Of a DNA stretch of 64,000 nt, positions 1 through 9,356 are shown in pieces. A program made the position numbers and the translations under genes. The notes below the pieces were generated by a model. That model was not told the origin of the DNA, ran no database searches, and was given only the letters and a program-made list of their open reading frames with translations. The first letter of the stretch is position 1, and each line of letters opens with the position of its first letter. Source of the stretch: Bacteroidota bacterium (GTDB lineage Bacteria > Bacteroidota > Bacteroidia > NS11-12g > UBA9320); NCBI GenBank assembly GCA_002746305.1, contig NVWV01000006.1:62001-126000 (forward strand), read 5' to 3'.

Positions 1-38
1 TTGTATTCTGGTTTTTTAGTTAGTCAACAAATGTATAT

Positions 39-46
39 TATTTTTG
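39..46 (+). promoter_or_regulatory. Candidate -7 box for mutY operon
   Basis: TATTTTTG matches the Bacteroidota -7 consensus TAnnTTTG and lies about 37 bases before the mutY start. No convincing TTG/TTTG -33 box stands at the usual distance, so the call rests on one element. Confidence 0.35.
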
Positions 47-83
47 TTATAATATGTAGGTACAGCCTTTTTTTGAAGAAATT

Positions 84-1115
84 TTGGAAATAAGCAACAC
101 ACTCATAGTCTGGTACGAAAAGAATAAACGGGATTTACCCTGGCGAAATTGCAATGACCCCTATAAAATATGGCTGTCAGAAATTATTTTGCAACAAACC
201 CGGGTTCAACAAGGTCTTCCATATTATTTAAAATTTGTGGAACAGTACCCTACTATTTTAGATCTTGCCAACGCTGATGAACAAGAAATTCTGACCATGT
301 GGCAGGGATTGGGGTATTACTCTCGAGCAAGAAATATGCACGCTACAGCTAGGTATATTTCCTTTGAATTGAATGGTTATTTCCCAACTAAATATAGTGA
401 TATACGAGCATTAAAGGGCGTAGGAGACTATACTGCTGCTGCAATTTCAAGCTTTGCTTATGGCAGCCCTTATCCGGTAATTGACGGCAACGTCTATCGT
501 TTAATTAGTCGACTATTTAATATTAGTCTTCCTGTTAACAAACCATCGGGACAAAAGGAGGTCAAAGCTGCTGTAGAATCTATTTTTGATGGTAATCGAG
601 CAGCCCAATGGAACCAAGCTATTATGGAATTTGGTTCCTTACATTGTACACCTAAAAAACCAAAGTGTGAAACATGTGTTCTGCAAACCAAGTGCATTAG
701 TTATTCTAAAAACACGGTGAGTAACCGCCCCGTAAAAGAAGGAAAAATAAAAGTAACTACAGTAAATCACTCTTACTTTGTATTTCGGTATAAAGATCAT
801 ACCTACATCGAAAAGCGAATACAAGGAATTTGGAAGAACTTATATCAATTTCCTTTAATTGAGGAAAACCTACCCGAAAATGAAGTAATAAGCAAATGCA
901 AAAATCTATTAACCAGTAACTTAACTACCGAACTAGTAAAAACTTTTGAATCTACACATCTGCTATCGCATAGGAAGATTAAAGCTATTTTTTACACAAT
1001 TAATCTAAATACAAAACCTCTTTTTTTAAAAAGAGATATATTTGAAATTGATTTAGAACAACTAGGCAATTTATATCCAACCAGTGTTCTTATTTTAAAG
1101 TACTTGAACCAATAA
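84..1115 (+). CDS. mutY: A/G-specific adenine glycosylase MutY
   Basis: Base-excision repair glycosylase that removes adenine mispaired with 8-oxoguanine. The HhH-GPD core is intact: catalytic Glu33 in SEIILQQTRV, the helix-hairpin-helix LKGVGDYTAAAI near 110-121, and catalytic Asp134 in VIDGNVYR. A [4Fe-4S] cluster motif follows (Cys spacing C-x6-C-x2-C-x5-C near residues 193-209). The last ~120 residues form the NUDIX-like domain that reads 8-oxoG. The start is TTG; it keeps the expected short lead before the first conserved motif (RDLPWR), and no ATG fits. At 343 residues it is normal length. It is followed after 8 bases by ssb and then gldE-gldD, an order seen in other Bacteroidota, so the four genes probably share transcription. 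Confidence 0.95.
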   Translation: MEISNTLIVWYEKNKRDLPWRNCNDPYKIWLSEIILQQTRVQQGLPYYLKFVEQYPTILDLANADEQEILTMWQGLGYYSRARNMHATARYISFELNGYFPTKYSDIRALKGVGDYTAAAISSFAYGSPYPVIDGNVYRLISRLFNISLPVNKPSGQKEVKAAVESIFDGNRAAQWNQAIMEFGSLHCTPKKPKCETCVLQTKCISYSKNTVSNRPVKEGKIKVTTVNHSYFVFRYKDHTYIEKRIQGIWKNLYQFPLIEENLPENEVISKCKNLLTSNLTTELVKTFESTHLLSHRKIKAIFYTINLNTKPLFLKRDIFEIDLEQLGNLYPTSVLILKYLNQ

Positions 1116-1123
1116 AAAAAGAG

Positions 1124-1570
1124 ATGATAAACAAGGTTATTCTAGTAGGAAATTTAGGTAAAGATCCTGAAGTAAAATACTTAGATGCAAATAAAGTAGT
1201 TGCAAAATTAACATTAGCTACCAGTGAAAGATATACGGATAGAAACGGCAATAAGGTAGAGAATACAGAATGGCACAATCTTGAAATGTGGGATGGTTTA
1301 GCCAAAGTTGCAGAGAAGTATCTGACTAAAGGCTCTATGATTTACGTAGAAGGAAAACTAAAAACCGAGGAGTGGGAAAAGGATGGAATAAAAAGATACT
1401 CTACAAAAATAAGAGTAACCAATATGAATATGCTTGGAAAGGCAAGTGGAAACACTAATAGTGCTCCAGCAACTCCCCCTACCGCTGAACCAGCTAAAAA
1501 AGTAGAACAACATAATGAAGCCGTAATTGACAGCATTGTCGGTGAGGGTGATGATGATCTGCCATTTTAA
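1124..1570 (+). CDS. ssb: Single-stranded DNA-binding protein
   Basis: Cytoplasmic ssDNA-binding protein for replication, recombination and repair. The OB-fold domain covers about residues 1-105 and opens with the typical MINKVILVGNLGKDPEV. A Pro/Ala/Thr-rich linker follows, then the acidic C-terminal tip DDDLPF, which docks SSB partner proteins. At 148 residues it is normal size. The ATG start is clear, just after an A-rich stretch ending in GAG. It lies 8 bases after mutY and 15 bases before gldE. SSB identity is certain; whether this is the only or main SSB cannot be told from this window. Confidence 0.96.
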   Translation: MINKVILVGNLGKDPEVKYLDANKVVAKLTLATSERYTDRNGNKVENTEWHNLEMWDGLAKVAEKYLTKGSMIYVEGKLKTEEWEKDGIKRYSTKIRVTNMNMLGKASGNTNSAPATPPTAEPAKKVEQHNEAVIDSIVGEGDDDLPF

Positions 1571-1585
1571 TCTATTAATACGACA

Positions 1586-2983
1586 TTGAAAAGCGACTCT
1601 GAGCCCTATCAACAGATATTTATTCTATTAGAGACCACTACAAGTGGTCTTAGTTCTGATCTTTGGATTGGAATAATAGGATTTATTGTTATCCTATTAT
1701 TTTTAGGTTTATCTGCACTGTTTTCTAGTTCAGAAAATGCTTTTTTTAGCCTTAGTCCAACGCACCTTGTAGAACTAAATGAAGAGAACTCTCAATCTTC
1801 TAAAGTGGCATTAGACCTTATTAACGAACCCGATAGAAAAACAGGTACAAGAAGACTTCTCGCCACAATACTTCTTATGAACAATCTGATAAATATCTTT
1901 ATTGTGATATTTTCAAGTTGGTTATTTGAGAGAATTTTCACGTTTGGTACTTTTAGTATTGGAACATATATCATGTCTTCTGACACTATAGGATTCTTAG
2001 TGCAAGTAGTCTTAATTACGTTTCTTCTTGTCCTTTTGGGTGAAATAATCCCTAAGATTTATGCAACTCAAAACAATCTTAAAATAGTAAGACTTATGGC
2101 TAAGCCACTTAGGGTTTGTGCTACTATTTTCAAGCCTATGGTCTTCGTACTGGCTGGAAGTTCTTCCATATTTGACAAGTATTTGAAGAAAAGAATGCAT
2201 AATATCTCCATGGAAGAGATTAGTCAAGCGATCGACATAGCAGACGAGAATAAAGAAATTGAGGAAAAACACATTCTTAAAGGGCTTATTAATTTTGGCA
2301 ACACTAGTGTTAAACAAATAATGAAGCCTAGAACTGAAGTTAGTTGTATTGACCTCACAACAAATTCTCAAGAACTTCTTGATACAATTGTAAATTGGAA
2401 TTACAGCAGGATTCCTGTATATCAAGAATCTTTTGACCATGTAAAAGGAGTTTTATACATAAAGGATTTACTCCCGTATATTCATAAAAAAACAAGTTTT
2501 AATTGGCACGAGTTAATCAAACCGCCAATTTTTGTACCTGAACACAAAAAAATAGATGACTTACTTGAAGAATTCCAGGAGAAACGAGTGCATTTAGCAA
2601 TTGTAGTAGATGAATACGGTGGCACTAGTGGAATTGTCACAATGGAAGACATACTAGAAGAAGTATTTGGTGAAATAAAAGATGAATTTGCTGAAGAAGG
2701 ACCAATCTACTCGAAGCTAGATGAATCCACTTATATTTTCGAGGGCAAAACTGCTGTTCATGATTTGATTAAAATACTAGAATTACCCATTGATCATTTT
2801 GATAAAATAAAAGGTGAAGCTGATACTTTGGGTGGTATGCTTATGGAGATTCAGGAAGAAATTCCTTCCAAAGGAGAAAAAATAATCACGGATGATATGA
2901 CGTTTACGATAGAGTCTGCAGACAGTCGAAGAATTAAAAGAGTAAAACTACTCATTCATAAAAAACACAAAACTCTCAAATGA
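1586..2983 (+). CDS. gldE: Gliding-motility protein GldE (CNNM/CBS transporter-like)
   Basis: Membrane protein of the CNNM/HlyC-CorC family, required together with GldD for gliding and T9SS function in Flavobacterium. An N-terminal DUF21 membrane domain spans about residues 25-195 with three or four hydrophobic segments and GEIIPK at 152-157. Two CBS domains cover about 243-365, including VDEYGGTSGIVTMEDILEE, and a CorC/HlyC C-terminal domain fills about 375-460. The start is a TTG 15 bases after ssb; no nearer ATG keeps the first membrane segment. Its stop overlaps the gldD start as ATGA. The gldE name rests on the ssb-gldE-gldD order; by domains alone it would be a generic hemolysin-type protein. 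Its biochemical activity is unknown. Confidence 0.88.
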   Translation: MKSDSEPYQQIFILLETTTSGLSSDLWIGIIGFIVILLFLGLSALFSSSENAFFSLSPTHLVELNEENSQSSKVALDLINEPDRKTGTRRLLATILLMNNLINIFIVIFSSWLFERIFTFGTFSIGTYIMSSDTIGFLVQVVLITFLLVLLGEIIPKIYATQNNLKIVRLMAKPLRVCATIFKPMVFVLAGSSSIFDKYLKKRMHNISMEEISQAIDIADENKEIEEKHILKGLINFGNTSVKQIMKPRTEVSCIDLTTNSQELLDTIVNWNYSRIPVYQESFDHVKGVLYIKDLLPYIHKKTSFNWHELIKPPIFVPEHKKIDDLLEEFQEKRVHLAIVVDEYGGTSGIVTMEDILEEVFGEIKDEFAEEGPIYSKLDESTYIFEGKTAVHDLIKILELPIDHFDKIKGEADTLGGMLMEIQEEIPSKGEKIITDDMTFTIESADSRRIKRVKLLIHKKHKTLK

Positions 2984-3555
2984 GACTGACTAACTATATC
3001 TATCTGCTGCTCATTTGCTTTTCTCTTGGAGCATGTGCAGATTACTCTCCAAAACCTCTAGCATATCCTCGAATTATATACCCAGCTAAACAATACAAGT
3101 CAATAGAAAGTAATTGTCCATTTACATTTGAAATACCGGTATACAGTGAGTTAAAACCATATACGGCTGATGATCAGCCGTGTTGGTATGACCTGATTTA
3201 CAAACCATTTGATGCTACATTACATCTGAGCTACATACCCATGAAAAGTGAGAATGATTTAGACAGTCTTGCTGAAGATGCCTATAGGATAGTTTTCAAA
3301 CCTCATCATCAAGTGGCTGAAGAAATAATAATACGAGAAATTGGAGATACAAGTAAAGGTCTTAGTGGAATGATTTACGACTTAGAGGGTAAAACTGCTA
3401 CACCATTTAATTTCTATCTAACCGATGGTAAACAACACTTTTTTAGAGGTTCATTTTACTTCAATAAAAAGACAAAAAGAGATAGCATATTGCCTATTTA
3501 TCAATTTATTCATGAGGATATTCAAAGGACTTTAGAGTCTTTCGAATTCAAGTAA
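2980..3555 (+). CDS. gldD: Gliding-motility lipoprotein GldD
   Basis: Lipoprotein essential for gliding and T9SS in Flavobacterium-type bacteria; the molecular role is not settled. A short hydrophobic signal ends in the lipobox LGAC with the lipidated Cys at residue 19, followed by ADYSPKPLAYPRI, a typical GldD opening. At 191 residues it is normal length. Its ATG overlaps the gldE stop (ATGA), indicating translational coupling. It is convergent with, and directly abuts, the M23 peptidase gene, with no spacer between the two stop codons. Confidence 0.87.
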   Translation: MRLTNYIYLLLICFSLGACADYSPKPLAYPRIIYPAKQYKSIESNCPFTFEIPVYSELKPYTADDQPCWYDLIYKPFDATLHLSYIPMKSENDLDSLAEDAYRIVFKPHHQVAEEIIIREIGDTSKGLSGMIYDLEGKTATPFNFYLTDGKQHFFRGSFYFNKKTKRDSILPIYQFIHEDIQRTLESFEFK

Positions 3556-4494
3556 TTATTTTACTCTCAGAGTCCTTCCTATTCTTAAGGTAGTACTCCT
3601 ACTAATTCTATTAAGTCGACAAATGGTATTAACTGTAGTGCCATGTCTTCTAGCTATCCCATACAATGTATCACCTCTCCTAATCTTGTGATATCTCTTG
3701 GCATAAGCGGGTCGAACATTAATTGTATTCCCTTTTATATATGGAAACCAAGTATTATTAATAAAGGCTTGTTCGTTCTTCAATGAAAATGTCTTAAAAT
3801 CAATGATTTTAGCAGGGTCAAATGCTTGCCCCATCAGACGAGTTTCAAAATGTAAATGAGACCCTGTACTTCTACCTGTACTGCCTCCAAAACCTATTAC
3901 CTGACCTGCCCTTACAGTTTGATTTAGCACCACTATTGCTTCCGATAAATGACCGTAAATAGTCTCCAGTCCGTTATAGTGCCTAATCATAACATAATTA
4001 CCAAATCCACCTGCATTGTATCTTTGAATCCTAACGACACCATCAAAGGCTGCATAAACGGGATCCCCAATATCCAAGTCTATATCGATACCTTTGTGCC
4101 ATCGACTTCTTCTCCATCCATATTTTGAAGTTATTACACCTTTAAACGGGTGAACATAATCACATCCTTCTTGAACCAAGTCAATATGGTATCCCCATTT
4201 CATTTTCTCGCTGTCATAAACTGGACTATCAACATGAGTGTGGCTCCAGCTTCTTCCATATATGCTTTGAGCGGGAAGCAAGTTTTTGTCAAAATTATCA
4301 TATTCAATCAGCTTAATTTCTGATTCTAATGTAACCGAATCTTGTACTTTTAATGTAACTGAATCTTGTACTTCTAATGTAATCGAATCTTGTACTTCTA
4401 ATGTAATTGAATCTTGTGCTTTTAACTGTTGCACTGACAGTATTCCTAGTACTATTAAACTATACTTCCAATAGTGCCCTAATCTCTTTCTCAT
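3556..4494 (-). CDS. Secreted M23 family metallopeptidase with LysM domain
   Basis: Predicted periplasmic or exported peptidoglycan endopeptidase. An N-terminal hydrophobic segment (residues ~11-26) looks like a signal peptide or anchor. Residues 27-58 are four tandem 8-residue repeats of the form QDSITLEV. The M23 (LytM) domain covers about 110-235 with metal ligands His133 and Asp137 (HKGID) and the HxH pair His213/His215 (GSHLHFE), so it looks catalytically competent. A LysM domain occupies about 268-311. It is the last gene of the minus-strand operon, and its start overlaps the end of ribF by 35 bases. It may instead be an inactive regulator of a lytic enzyme, but the complete zinc site argues against that. 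Confidence 0.88.
   Translation of the reverse strand: MRKRLGHYWKYSLIVLGILSVQQLKAQDSITLEVQDSITLEVQDSVTLKVQDSVTLESEIKLIEYDNFDKNLLPAQSIYGRSWSHTHVDSPVYDSEKMKWGYHIDLVQEGCDYVHPFKGVITSKYGWRRSRWHKGIDIDLDIGDPVYAAFDGVVRIQRYNAGGFGNYVMIRHYNGLETIYGHLSEAIVVLNQTVRAGQVIGFGGSTGRSTGSHLHFETRLMGQAFDPAKIIDFKTFSLKNEQAFINNTWFPYIKGNTINVRPAYAKRYHKIRRGDTLYGIARRHGTTVNTICRLNRISRSTTLRIGRTLRVK
4321..4416 (-). repeat. Four tandem 24-bp coding repeats
   Basis: Four in-frame 24-bp units encode QDS(I/V)TL(E/K)(V/S) in the linker just after the signal region of the M23 peptidase. The units are near-identical in DNA, so copy number is likely to vary between strains by slippage without breaking the frame. Confidence 0.8.
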
Positions 4495-5389
4495 CCTTTC
4501 GTAATTGGTTTATAAGTGCAGTTGCATCCTTAAATTTCAGTTCATCTCTTGTATACTCCACAAACTCCAAAGAAATCTCTTTGTGATATACATTCTCATT
4601 AAAATCAAAGATATGGACTTCAACACTCCATTTCTTGTCTTCAAATGTAGGATTGTAACCTATATTGAGCATCCCTGCGTACTTATTTTGACCAATATAT
4701 ACCCACACTGCATACACACCGTTTTTAGGAATAAGTTTATAGCTACTATTTACTCTAATGTTTGCTGTCGGAAAGCCAATAGCTGTTCCCCTTTGAAGCC
4801 CTTCTTCTACCTTACCTGTGATAACGTAGTTTGTCTCTAAATACTTACTTGCAAGATGTACTTTGCCATTCAAAAGAGCCTCTCTTATTTTAGTACTGCT
4901 TACGATACTTTCAGAAATATCTTGAGCGGCAATCTCTTCCAAACTGAAATTATATGTTTCTGCAAAATGCTTCATCTCAGCCATTCCTCCTTCTCGGTTT
5001 CTGCCGAATCGATGATCGTAGCCTATAATCAATTTTGATATGCAAAGCTTTTCAACAAGAATATCCCGCACAAATTCATCTGGCTTTAACCTACTAAGCT
5101 CTTGAGTGAAGGGCATTATTATCAGATTGTCTATTCCAAGACTTGCAACTAGTTTAACCTTTTCTTCAATTGTAGTTAGCAGCTTAAGTTCATTGTCATC
5201 CGGATAAAGCACCAATCTTGGATGTGGGTAAAAGGTCAACAGAACACTTTCCCCTCCTATTTTTTGTGCCTCAGATACAACGTGTTTTAGTATCTTTTTA
5301 TGACCAAAATGAACCCCATCAAAAGTTCCCTGAGTTAGAATAACAGGTTTATCTGGTTTAAAATCTTCAATGTTATGTATAACCTTCAC
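4460..5389 (-). CDS. ribF: Bifunctional riboflavin kinase/FAD synthetase
   Basis: Converts riboflavin to FMN and FMN to FAD. The N-terminal nucleotidyltransferase domain carries the HxGH-type motif GTFDGVHFGHKKI at 21-33 and the later SSTKIR motif. The C-terminal flavokinase domain (about 180-305) carries GFPTANI and NIGYNPTF. Length 309 is normal. The start is GTG, and GTGA overlaps the truB stop, which supports coupling. Gene order truB-ribF is common in bacteria. Confidence 0.95.
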   Translation of the reverse strand: MKVIHNIEDFKPDKPVILTQGTFDGVHFGHKKILKHVVSEAQKIGGESVLLTFYPHPRLVLYPDDNELKLLTTIEEKVKLVASLGIDNLIIMPFTQELSRLKPDEFVRDILVEKLCISKLIIGYDHRFGRNREGGMAEMKHFAETYNFSLEEIAAQDISESIVSSTKIREALLNGKVHLASKYLETNYVITGKVEEGLQRGTAIGFPTANIRVNSSYKLIPKNGVYAVWVYIGQNKYAGMLNIGYNPTFEDKKWSVEVHIFDFNENVYHKEISLEFVEYTRDELKFKDATALINQLRKDEKEIRALLEV

Positions 5390-6084
5390 TCAGAAAATTG
5401 ATTAGCGAATTTGAAAAAATCCTCTTGTGTGACTATATCAACCATATTAACAGCGTCTTCTAAATGGAAATCGCCAATTTTAGTTCTAATTAAAGACGAC
5501 ATGTAAGCACCACTATTCAAAGCTTTTCCCAGATCTCTGGCTATAGAGCGTATATATGTCCCTTTACTGCATTCTATTAAAAAAGAAAGTTCAGGTAACT
5601 TATCCGTATTCACATCAAACTTGGATATGTAAGCTTGACGGACTTTTAGTTTTACTACTTCTCCCTTTCTAGCATGTTCATAGGCCCTCTTACCATTTAC
5701 TTTCACAGCAGAATGTTGTGGAGGAACTTGTTCTATATCTCCTCTAAATTTTGCTAAGGTCAATTCTATCAATTCAGGCGTGATATGTTCTACAGGGTAA
5801 TTTCCATCGACCTCCGTTTCTAAATCAAATGAAGGTGTAGTTTGACCTAACTTAAAAGTGCCTATATATTCCTTTTTTTGAGATTGAACCCCTTCAATCT
5901 TTTTGGTATATTTTCCATAGCAAACAATAAGAAGACCAGTAGCCAAAGGATCTAACGTACCTGCATGCCCGATTTTTTTTATTCTACAAATATTTCTAAG
6001 CTTCTTTACAACATCAAAACTTGTCCATTCTCGGGGTTTATTAATCAATAAAAAACCTCCTTCTTCTATGCTTAAATCACTCAC
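5386..6084 (-). CDS. truB: tRNA pseudouridine(55) synthase TruB
   Basis: Makes pseudouridine 55 in the T-loop of tRNAs. The catalytic Asp (residue 45 from the chosen start) sits in [11 protein letters not shown], and the early [11 protein letters not shown] and later [11 protein letters not shown] motifs are present. The reading frame extends 24 codons further upstream inside lptG, but homologs begin just before LLINKP. The GTG at 6084 overlaps the lptG stop as TAGTG and gives a normal 232-residue protein, so this start is preferred. Confidence 0.93.
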   Translation of the reverse strand: MSDLSIEEGGFLLINKPREWTSFDVVKKLRNICRIKKIGHAGTLDPLATGLLIVCYGKYTKKIEGVQSQKKEYIGTFKLGQTTPSFDLETEVDGNYPVEHITPELIELTLAKFRGDIEQVPPQHSAVKVNGKRAYEHARKGEVVKLKVRQAYISKFDVNTDKLPELSFLIECSKGTYIRSIARDLGKALNSGAYMSSLIRTKIGDFHLEDAVNMVDIVTQEDFFKFANQFSE

Positions 6085-7166
6085 TACTTTTGTGCTAGTT
6101 TGTATAAAATTAATGCAACTCCACCAAATATTAAATTGGGTATTGTGACAGCCCATAGTGGATGAAGTGAGCCACTAGAACCATATGCCAGAAAGAACTG
6201 GAAGACAATTAAAAAAGTAAAACTTATAAGAAGACCTACCCCAAGATTTAGCCCTATTCCTCCTCTTGTCTTTTTTGAAGCTACGGACACCCCAACTATG
6301 GTAAGGATAATAATCGCCAAGGGCATACCAAAACGCTTGTATTTTTCTGTTGTGTAGAAAAATGTATTCCCAGTCCCTCTCATTTCTTCTAAACGAATCA
6401 TCTCGTCAAGTTCAGCAAGATTAAACATTTGAACATCATCATTCTTCCTAAAAAAATCTTCTGGGTTAAAAGGGATCATCGTATCCATTGTATTCCCCTT
6501 ATTGATGAACTCCATTCCGTCTATAAACTCCCTAGTCCACCACTTACTTAATTTCCACTTATTAGTTTCTTCATTCCAGTTTAGTCGTTCTGCATACAAC
6601 TTAGATTTAAGTCTTCCATTCTCTACTTCTTCAAGACATATTTTAAAACCCGCACTATCTGAAAAATTAAATTGACCAATACTCATAATGAGACCTGGAG
6701 ATATTTGTGTCTTAATATTAGAAGCAGAATAATGTGACCGGTCACGTATATATTCATTCTCAAAAACTACTCTTGTCTTGTCTGCTTTTGGAATAACCCA
6801 TGCAGAAAGAGCGAATGAAACCAAGGCCAAGAAAATTGCTGTTATTATATATGGGACTAGTAACCGTCTATATGAAACCCCACTTGCTAAAATGGCAATA
6901 ATTTCAGAATTCTGAGCCATTTTAGATGTAAAGAATATCACAGAAATAAATACAAAAACAGGGCTAAAAAGATTTAATAGAAACGGGACCCAATTGGCAT
7001 AGTAATCGAAAATAATCTCACCAAATGGAGCATGATTCTCCATGAACTCATCTATCTTTTCAGACAAATCAAAAACTACAATAATTACAGTAAACAGTCC
7101 AAGTGCAAGTATGAATGCACCTAAAAACCTCTTTATTATATATAAATCAATTTTGGTTAGTTTCAC
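6084..7166 (-). CDS. lptG: LptF/LptG family LPS export permease
   Basis: Inner-membrane permease of the YjgP/YjgQ family, moving lipopolysaccharide out of the inner membrane with the LptB ATPase and the Lpt bridge. The layout is typical: about three transmembrane segments in the first 125 residues, a periplasmic beta-jellyroll domain (about 130-265), then three membrane segments to residue 358. Length 360 is normal. LptF and LptG are hard to separate by eye; lptG is chosen because Bacteroidota often keep this paralog next to tgt. It lies 26 bases after the four-helix gene and its stop overlaps the truB start. Confidence 0.88.
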   Translation of the reverse strand: MKLTKIDLYIIKRFLGAFILALGLFTVIIVVFDLSEKIDEFMENHAPFGEIIFDYYANWVPFLLNLFSPVFVFISVIFFTSKMAQNSEIIAILASGVSYRRLLVPYIITAIFLALVSFALSAWVIPKADKTRVVFENEYIRDRSHYSASNIKTQISPGLIMSIGQFNFSDSAGFKICLEEVENGRLKSKLYAERLNWNEETNKWKLSKWWTREFIDGMEFINKGNTMDTMIPFNPEDFFRKNDDVQMFNLAELDEMIRLEEMRGTGNTFFYTTEKYKRFGMPLAIIILTIVGVSVASKKTRGGIGLNLGVGLLISFTFLIVFQFFLAYGSSGSLHPLWAVTIPNLIFGGVALILYKLAQK

Positions 7167-7192
7167 TTAAACCTCTTGTATTTAGTAAGAAC

Positions 7193-7546
7193 CTAATAGT
7201 TAGGCTTTATTTTTTTAATTGCCATCGCAAATAAATATGAAATAGCCTCACTTTCTTCTAAAATTGGATTAATAATATCAGATTCAAGATAGTTTTCGTC
7301 TTTTATTAGCTCCAACCAGTAAGCACAGCCATCACAAGACTCTTTGGCTTCTGACAGTTTCTTCAAAAAATAATCTGGATTTTGAGTTACCATAAGCCCT
7401 TTTGCTTTAATTGCCATGTTTGTTGCTCTGTCAATGAGATGACCACGCATCAGATTACACATCGTAATTTCTGGGGGCAACACCAATGCGATCTTCAAAC
7501 ACGTCTTACTTAGCAGTTTAGCTCGTTTGTATATATCATCAATCAT
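7193..7546 (-). CDS. Four-helix bundle protein (S23/IVP-like)
   Basis: A 117-residue, almost entirely helical protein resembling the four-helix-bundle family first described from 23S rRNA intervening sequences (S23). Family-like features are the helical Met-Cys-Asn-Leu-Met segment, an ExxESCDGCAYWLELI stretch and the C-terminal EAISYLFAMAIKKIK helix. No enzymatic residues are visible and the function is unknown. Its ATG overlaps the tgt stop (ATGA), so it is translated within the operon. Confidence 0.65.
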   Translation of the reverse strand: MIDDIYKRAKLLSKTCLKIALVLPPEITMCNLMRGHLIDRATNMAIKAKGLMVTQNPDYFLKKLSEAKESCDGCAYWLELIKDENYLESDIINPILEESEAISYLFAMAIKKIKPNY

Positions 7547-8661
7547 AGTCTTTGATCTAATTTTTTAACCATTTCATTTTTCCAAGAAAGGAATGTATCT
7601 GCAAGTATATGTTTACGGGCTTCTTTTACTAGCCACATGTAAAATTTAAGATTGTGTTCACTTGCGATCTGGGCTCCAAGGTATTCTTTTGCCTTAAAAA
7701 GATGTCTCAAATACGCTTTACTGTATTGAGGAGTTAATTCATCATCTACTGCATCAAAATCGCTCTCCCACTTTTTATTTCGCATATTGAGTGTTCCATT
7801 CTTGGTAAACAACATCGCATTTCTAGCGTTTCTAGTTGGCATCACACAATCAAACATATCAATCCCCAAATGAATACATTCAAGAAGATTAGTTGGAGTA
7901 CCCACCCCCATAATGTATCTTGGTTTATCTTGAGGAACAATGCTACAAATCTGATCTGTAATAGCATACATATCCTCATGAGGTTCTCCTACAGAAAGGC
8001 CGCCGATAGCAATTCCATCTGTATTCTTACTCAGACAGTATTCAGTACTTTGCAGTCTCAAATCTGAGAAGACACTTCCTTGAATTATAGGAAATAATTG
8101 CTGAGTGTGCCCGTAAATAGGTTCCGTTTCTGCAAAACGAGTGACGCATCTATCCAACCATCGATGTGTAGTATGCATTGAATTCGTTGCATACTCTCGT
8201 GTAGCTGGATAAGGAGTACATTCGTCAAAGGCCATAATTATATCTGCTCCTATTACCCGTTGAGTGTCCATTACATTTTCAGGAGTAAACAATAGTTTAT
8301 GACCATCAATATGACTCCTAAAAACAACTCCTTCTTCAGTAATTTTACGTTGTCCAGATATGGAATACACTTGAAATCCACCACTATCTGTAAGCATTGG
8401 TCGATCCCAGTTTATAAACTTATGTAAACCTCCCGCACCTTTAATGACATCCAACCCTGGTCGTAAGTACAAATGATACGTATTTCCTAAAATTATCTTT
8501 GCATCAATATTGTTTTTCAGAATGGCTTGATCAACAGTCTTAACAGACCCTTGCGTGCCTACTGGCATAAATATTGGTGTCGGAATCTCACCGTGATCAG
8601 TAGTAATAAGACCGGCACGAGCTTTCGTGTCCTTCTCGTTGTGTTGAAGTTTAAAAAACAC
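7543..8661 (-). CDS. tgt: tRNA-guanine transglycosylase
   Basis: Exchanges G34 for preQ1 in GUN-anticodon tRNAs on the queuosine path. The proton-acceptor Asp92 lies in DSGGFQVYS, the nucleophile Asp271 in DCVMPTR, and substrate-loop glycines (GIAIGGLSVGE) are present. The Cys-rich zinc motif (CxCxxC) that normally follows the active site is absent: residues 300-313 contain no Cys although the flanking NKKWE and YSKAYLRHLF are conserved. The GTG start overlaps the porT stop as TAGTG. Length 372 is normal. Activity is likely, but with an altered structural zinc site. Confidence 0.93.
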   Translation of the reverse strand: MFFKLQHNEKDTKARAGLITTDHGEIPTPIFMPVGTQGSVKTVDQAILKNNIDAKIILGNTYHLYLRPGLDVIKGAGGLHKFINWDRPMLTDSGGFQVYSISGQRKITEEGVVFRSHIDGHKLLFTPENVMDTQRVIGADIIMAFDECTPYPATREYATNSMHTTHRWLDRCVTRFAETEPIYGHTQQLFPIIQGSVFSDLRLQSTEYCLSKNTDGIAIGGLSVGEPHEDMYAITDQICSIVPQDKPRYIMGVGTPTNLLECIHLGIDMFDCVMPTRNARNAMLFTKNGTLNMRNKKWESDFDAVDDELTPQYSKAYLRHLFKAKEYLGAQIASEHNLKFYMWLVKEARKHILADTFLSWKNEMVKKLDQRL

Positions 8662-9356
8662 TATTGGAAAATCAGACTGAATTGAATCATTTTAGGTGAT
8701 ACTCGCTCTAAGCTATTTGCATATATAAAATCATCTGGAACCAGTTGATTACCTAGACCATTACTTAGTTTAAGTTCTGGACTAAACTTGAAGAAATCAT
8801 AATAAATATCAAATCCAAAACCTATATCATACGAAAAAGTATTGGGATACAAAGCCACGATTGGCTTGGTATCACTTCTATCTGTATCAGCATCACTTGT
8901 AAAATCAAATCGATAGGTAACACCTGCAAGAACGTAAAGCCTAATGTTCTTATGCCTTTTACCCTTATACTCAAATGTAAGTGGTAATTCCATATAAGTG
9001 GCCTCCATTTCCGCAGTTTTCACCACACCTTTGTTGAAGTAATAGTTCATATCTCTTCGAGCAAATTGGATATTCACCATAGTTTTAATATCCCAATTCT
9101 CAGCCAATCTAAAATTGACTAAACCTCCTAAACCAAATCCAGGATATTTAACAGACTCAATTAGCTTTAAGGAATCATAATTGAGGTTATTTTCTTTTAC
9201 GGAAAATTTAAGTTTAGCGGTATTTGCCATTAATGCAAATCCAAACCTCACTGGTTTTCTATCGTACAATGGATTCAATTCCTGAGCTTGCACAGAAAGA
9301 CCCAAACCTACCAAAAGGCAAGCTATAATTATTTTATACCTGTGTAAATGGAACAT
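8661..9356 (-). CDS. porT: PorT/SprT-type T9SS outer-membrane protein
   Basis: A 231-residue protein with a signal peptide (residues 1-24, ending VQAQ) and a beta-barrel pattern of alternating hydrophobic strands ending in Phe-Gln. Size, position directly after menG/ubiE and sequence style fit PorT (SprT in Flavobacterium), needed for type IX secretion. By sequence alone it could be another porin-family outer-membrane protein; the neighbour order and the T9SS cargo genes nearby raise confidence. Its start overlaps the menG end by 28 bases. Confidence 0.75.
   Translation of the reverse strand: MFHLHRYKIIIACLLVGLGLSVQAQELNPLYDRKPVRFGFALMANTAKLKFSVKENNLNYDSLKLIESVKYPGFGLGGLVNFRLAENWDIKTMVNIQFARRDMNYYFNKGVVKTAEMEATYMELPLTFEYKGKRHKNIRLYVLAGVTYRFDFTSDADTDRSDTKPIVALYPNTFSYDIGFGFDIYYDFFKFSPELKLSNGLGNQLVPDDFIYANSLERVSPKMIQFSLIFQ

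Noticed and set aside
4321..4416. CRISPR-like array
   Set aside because: The units are in-frame coding repeats without spacers.
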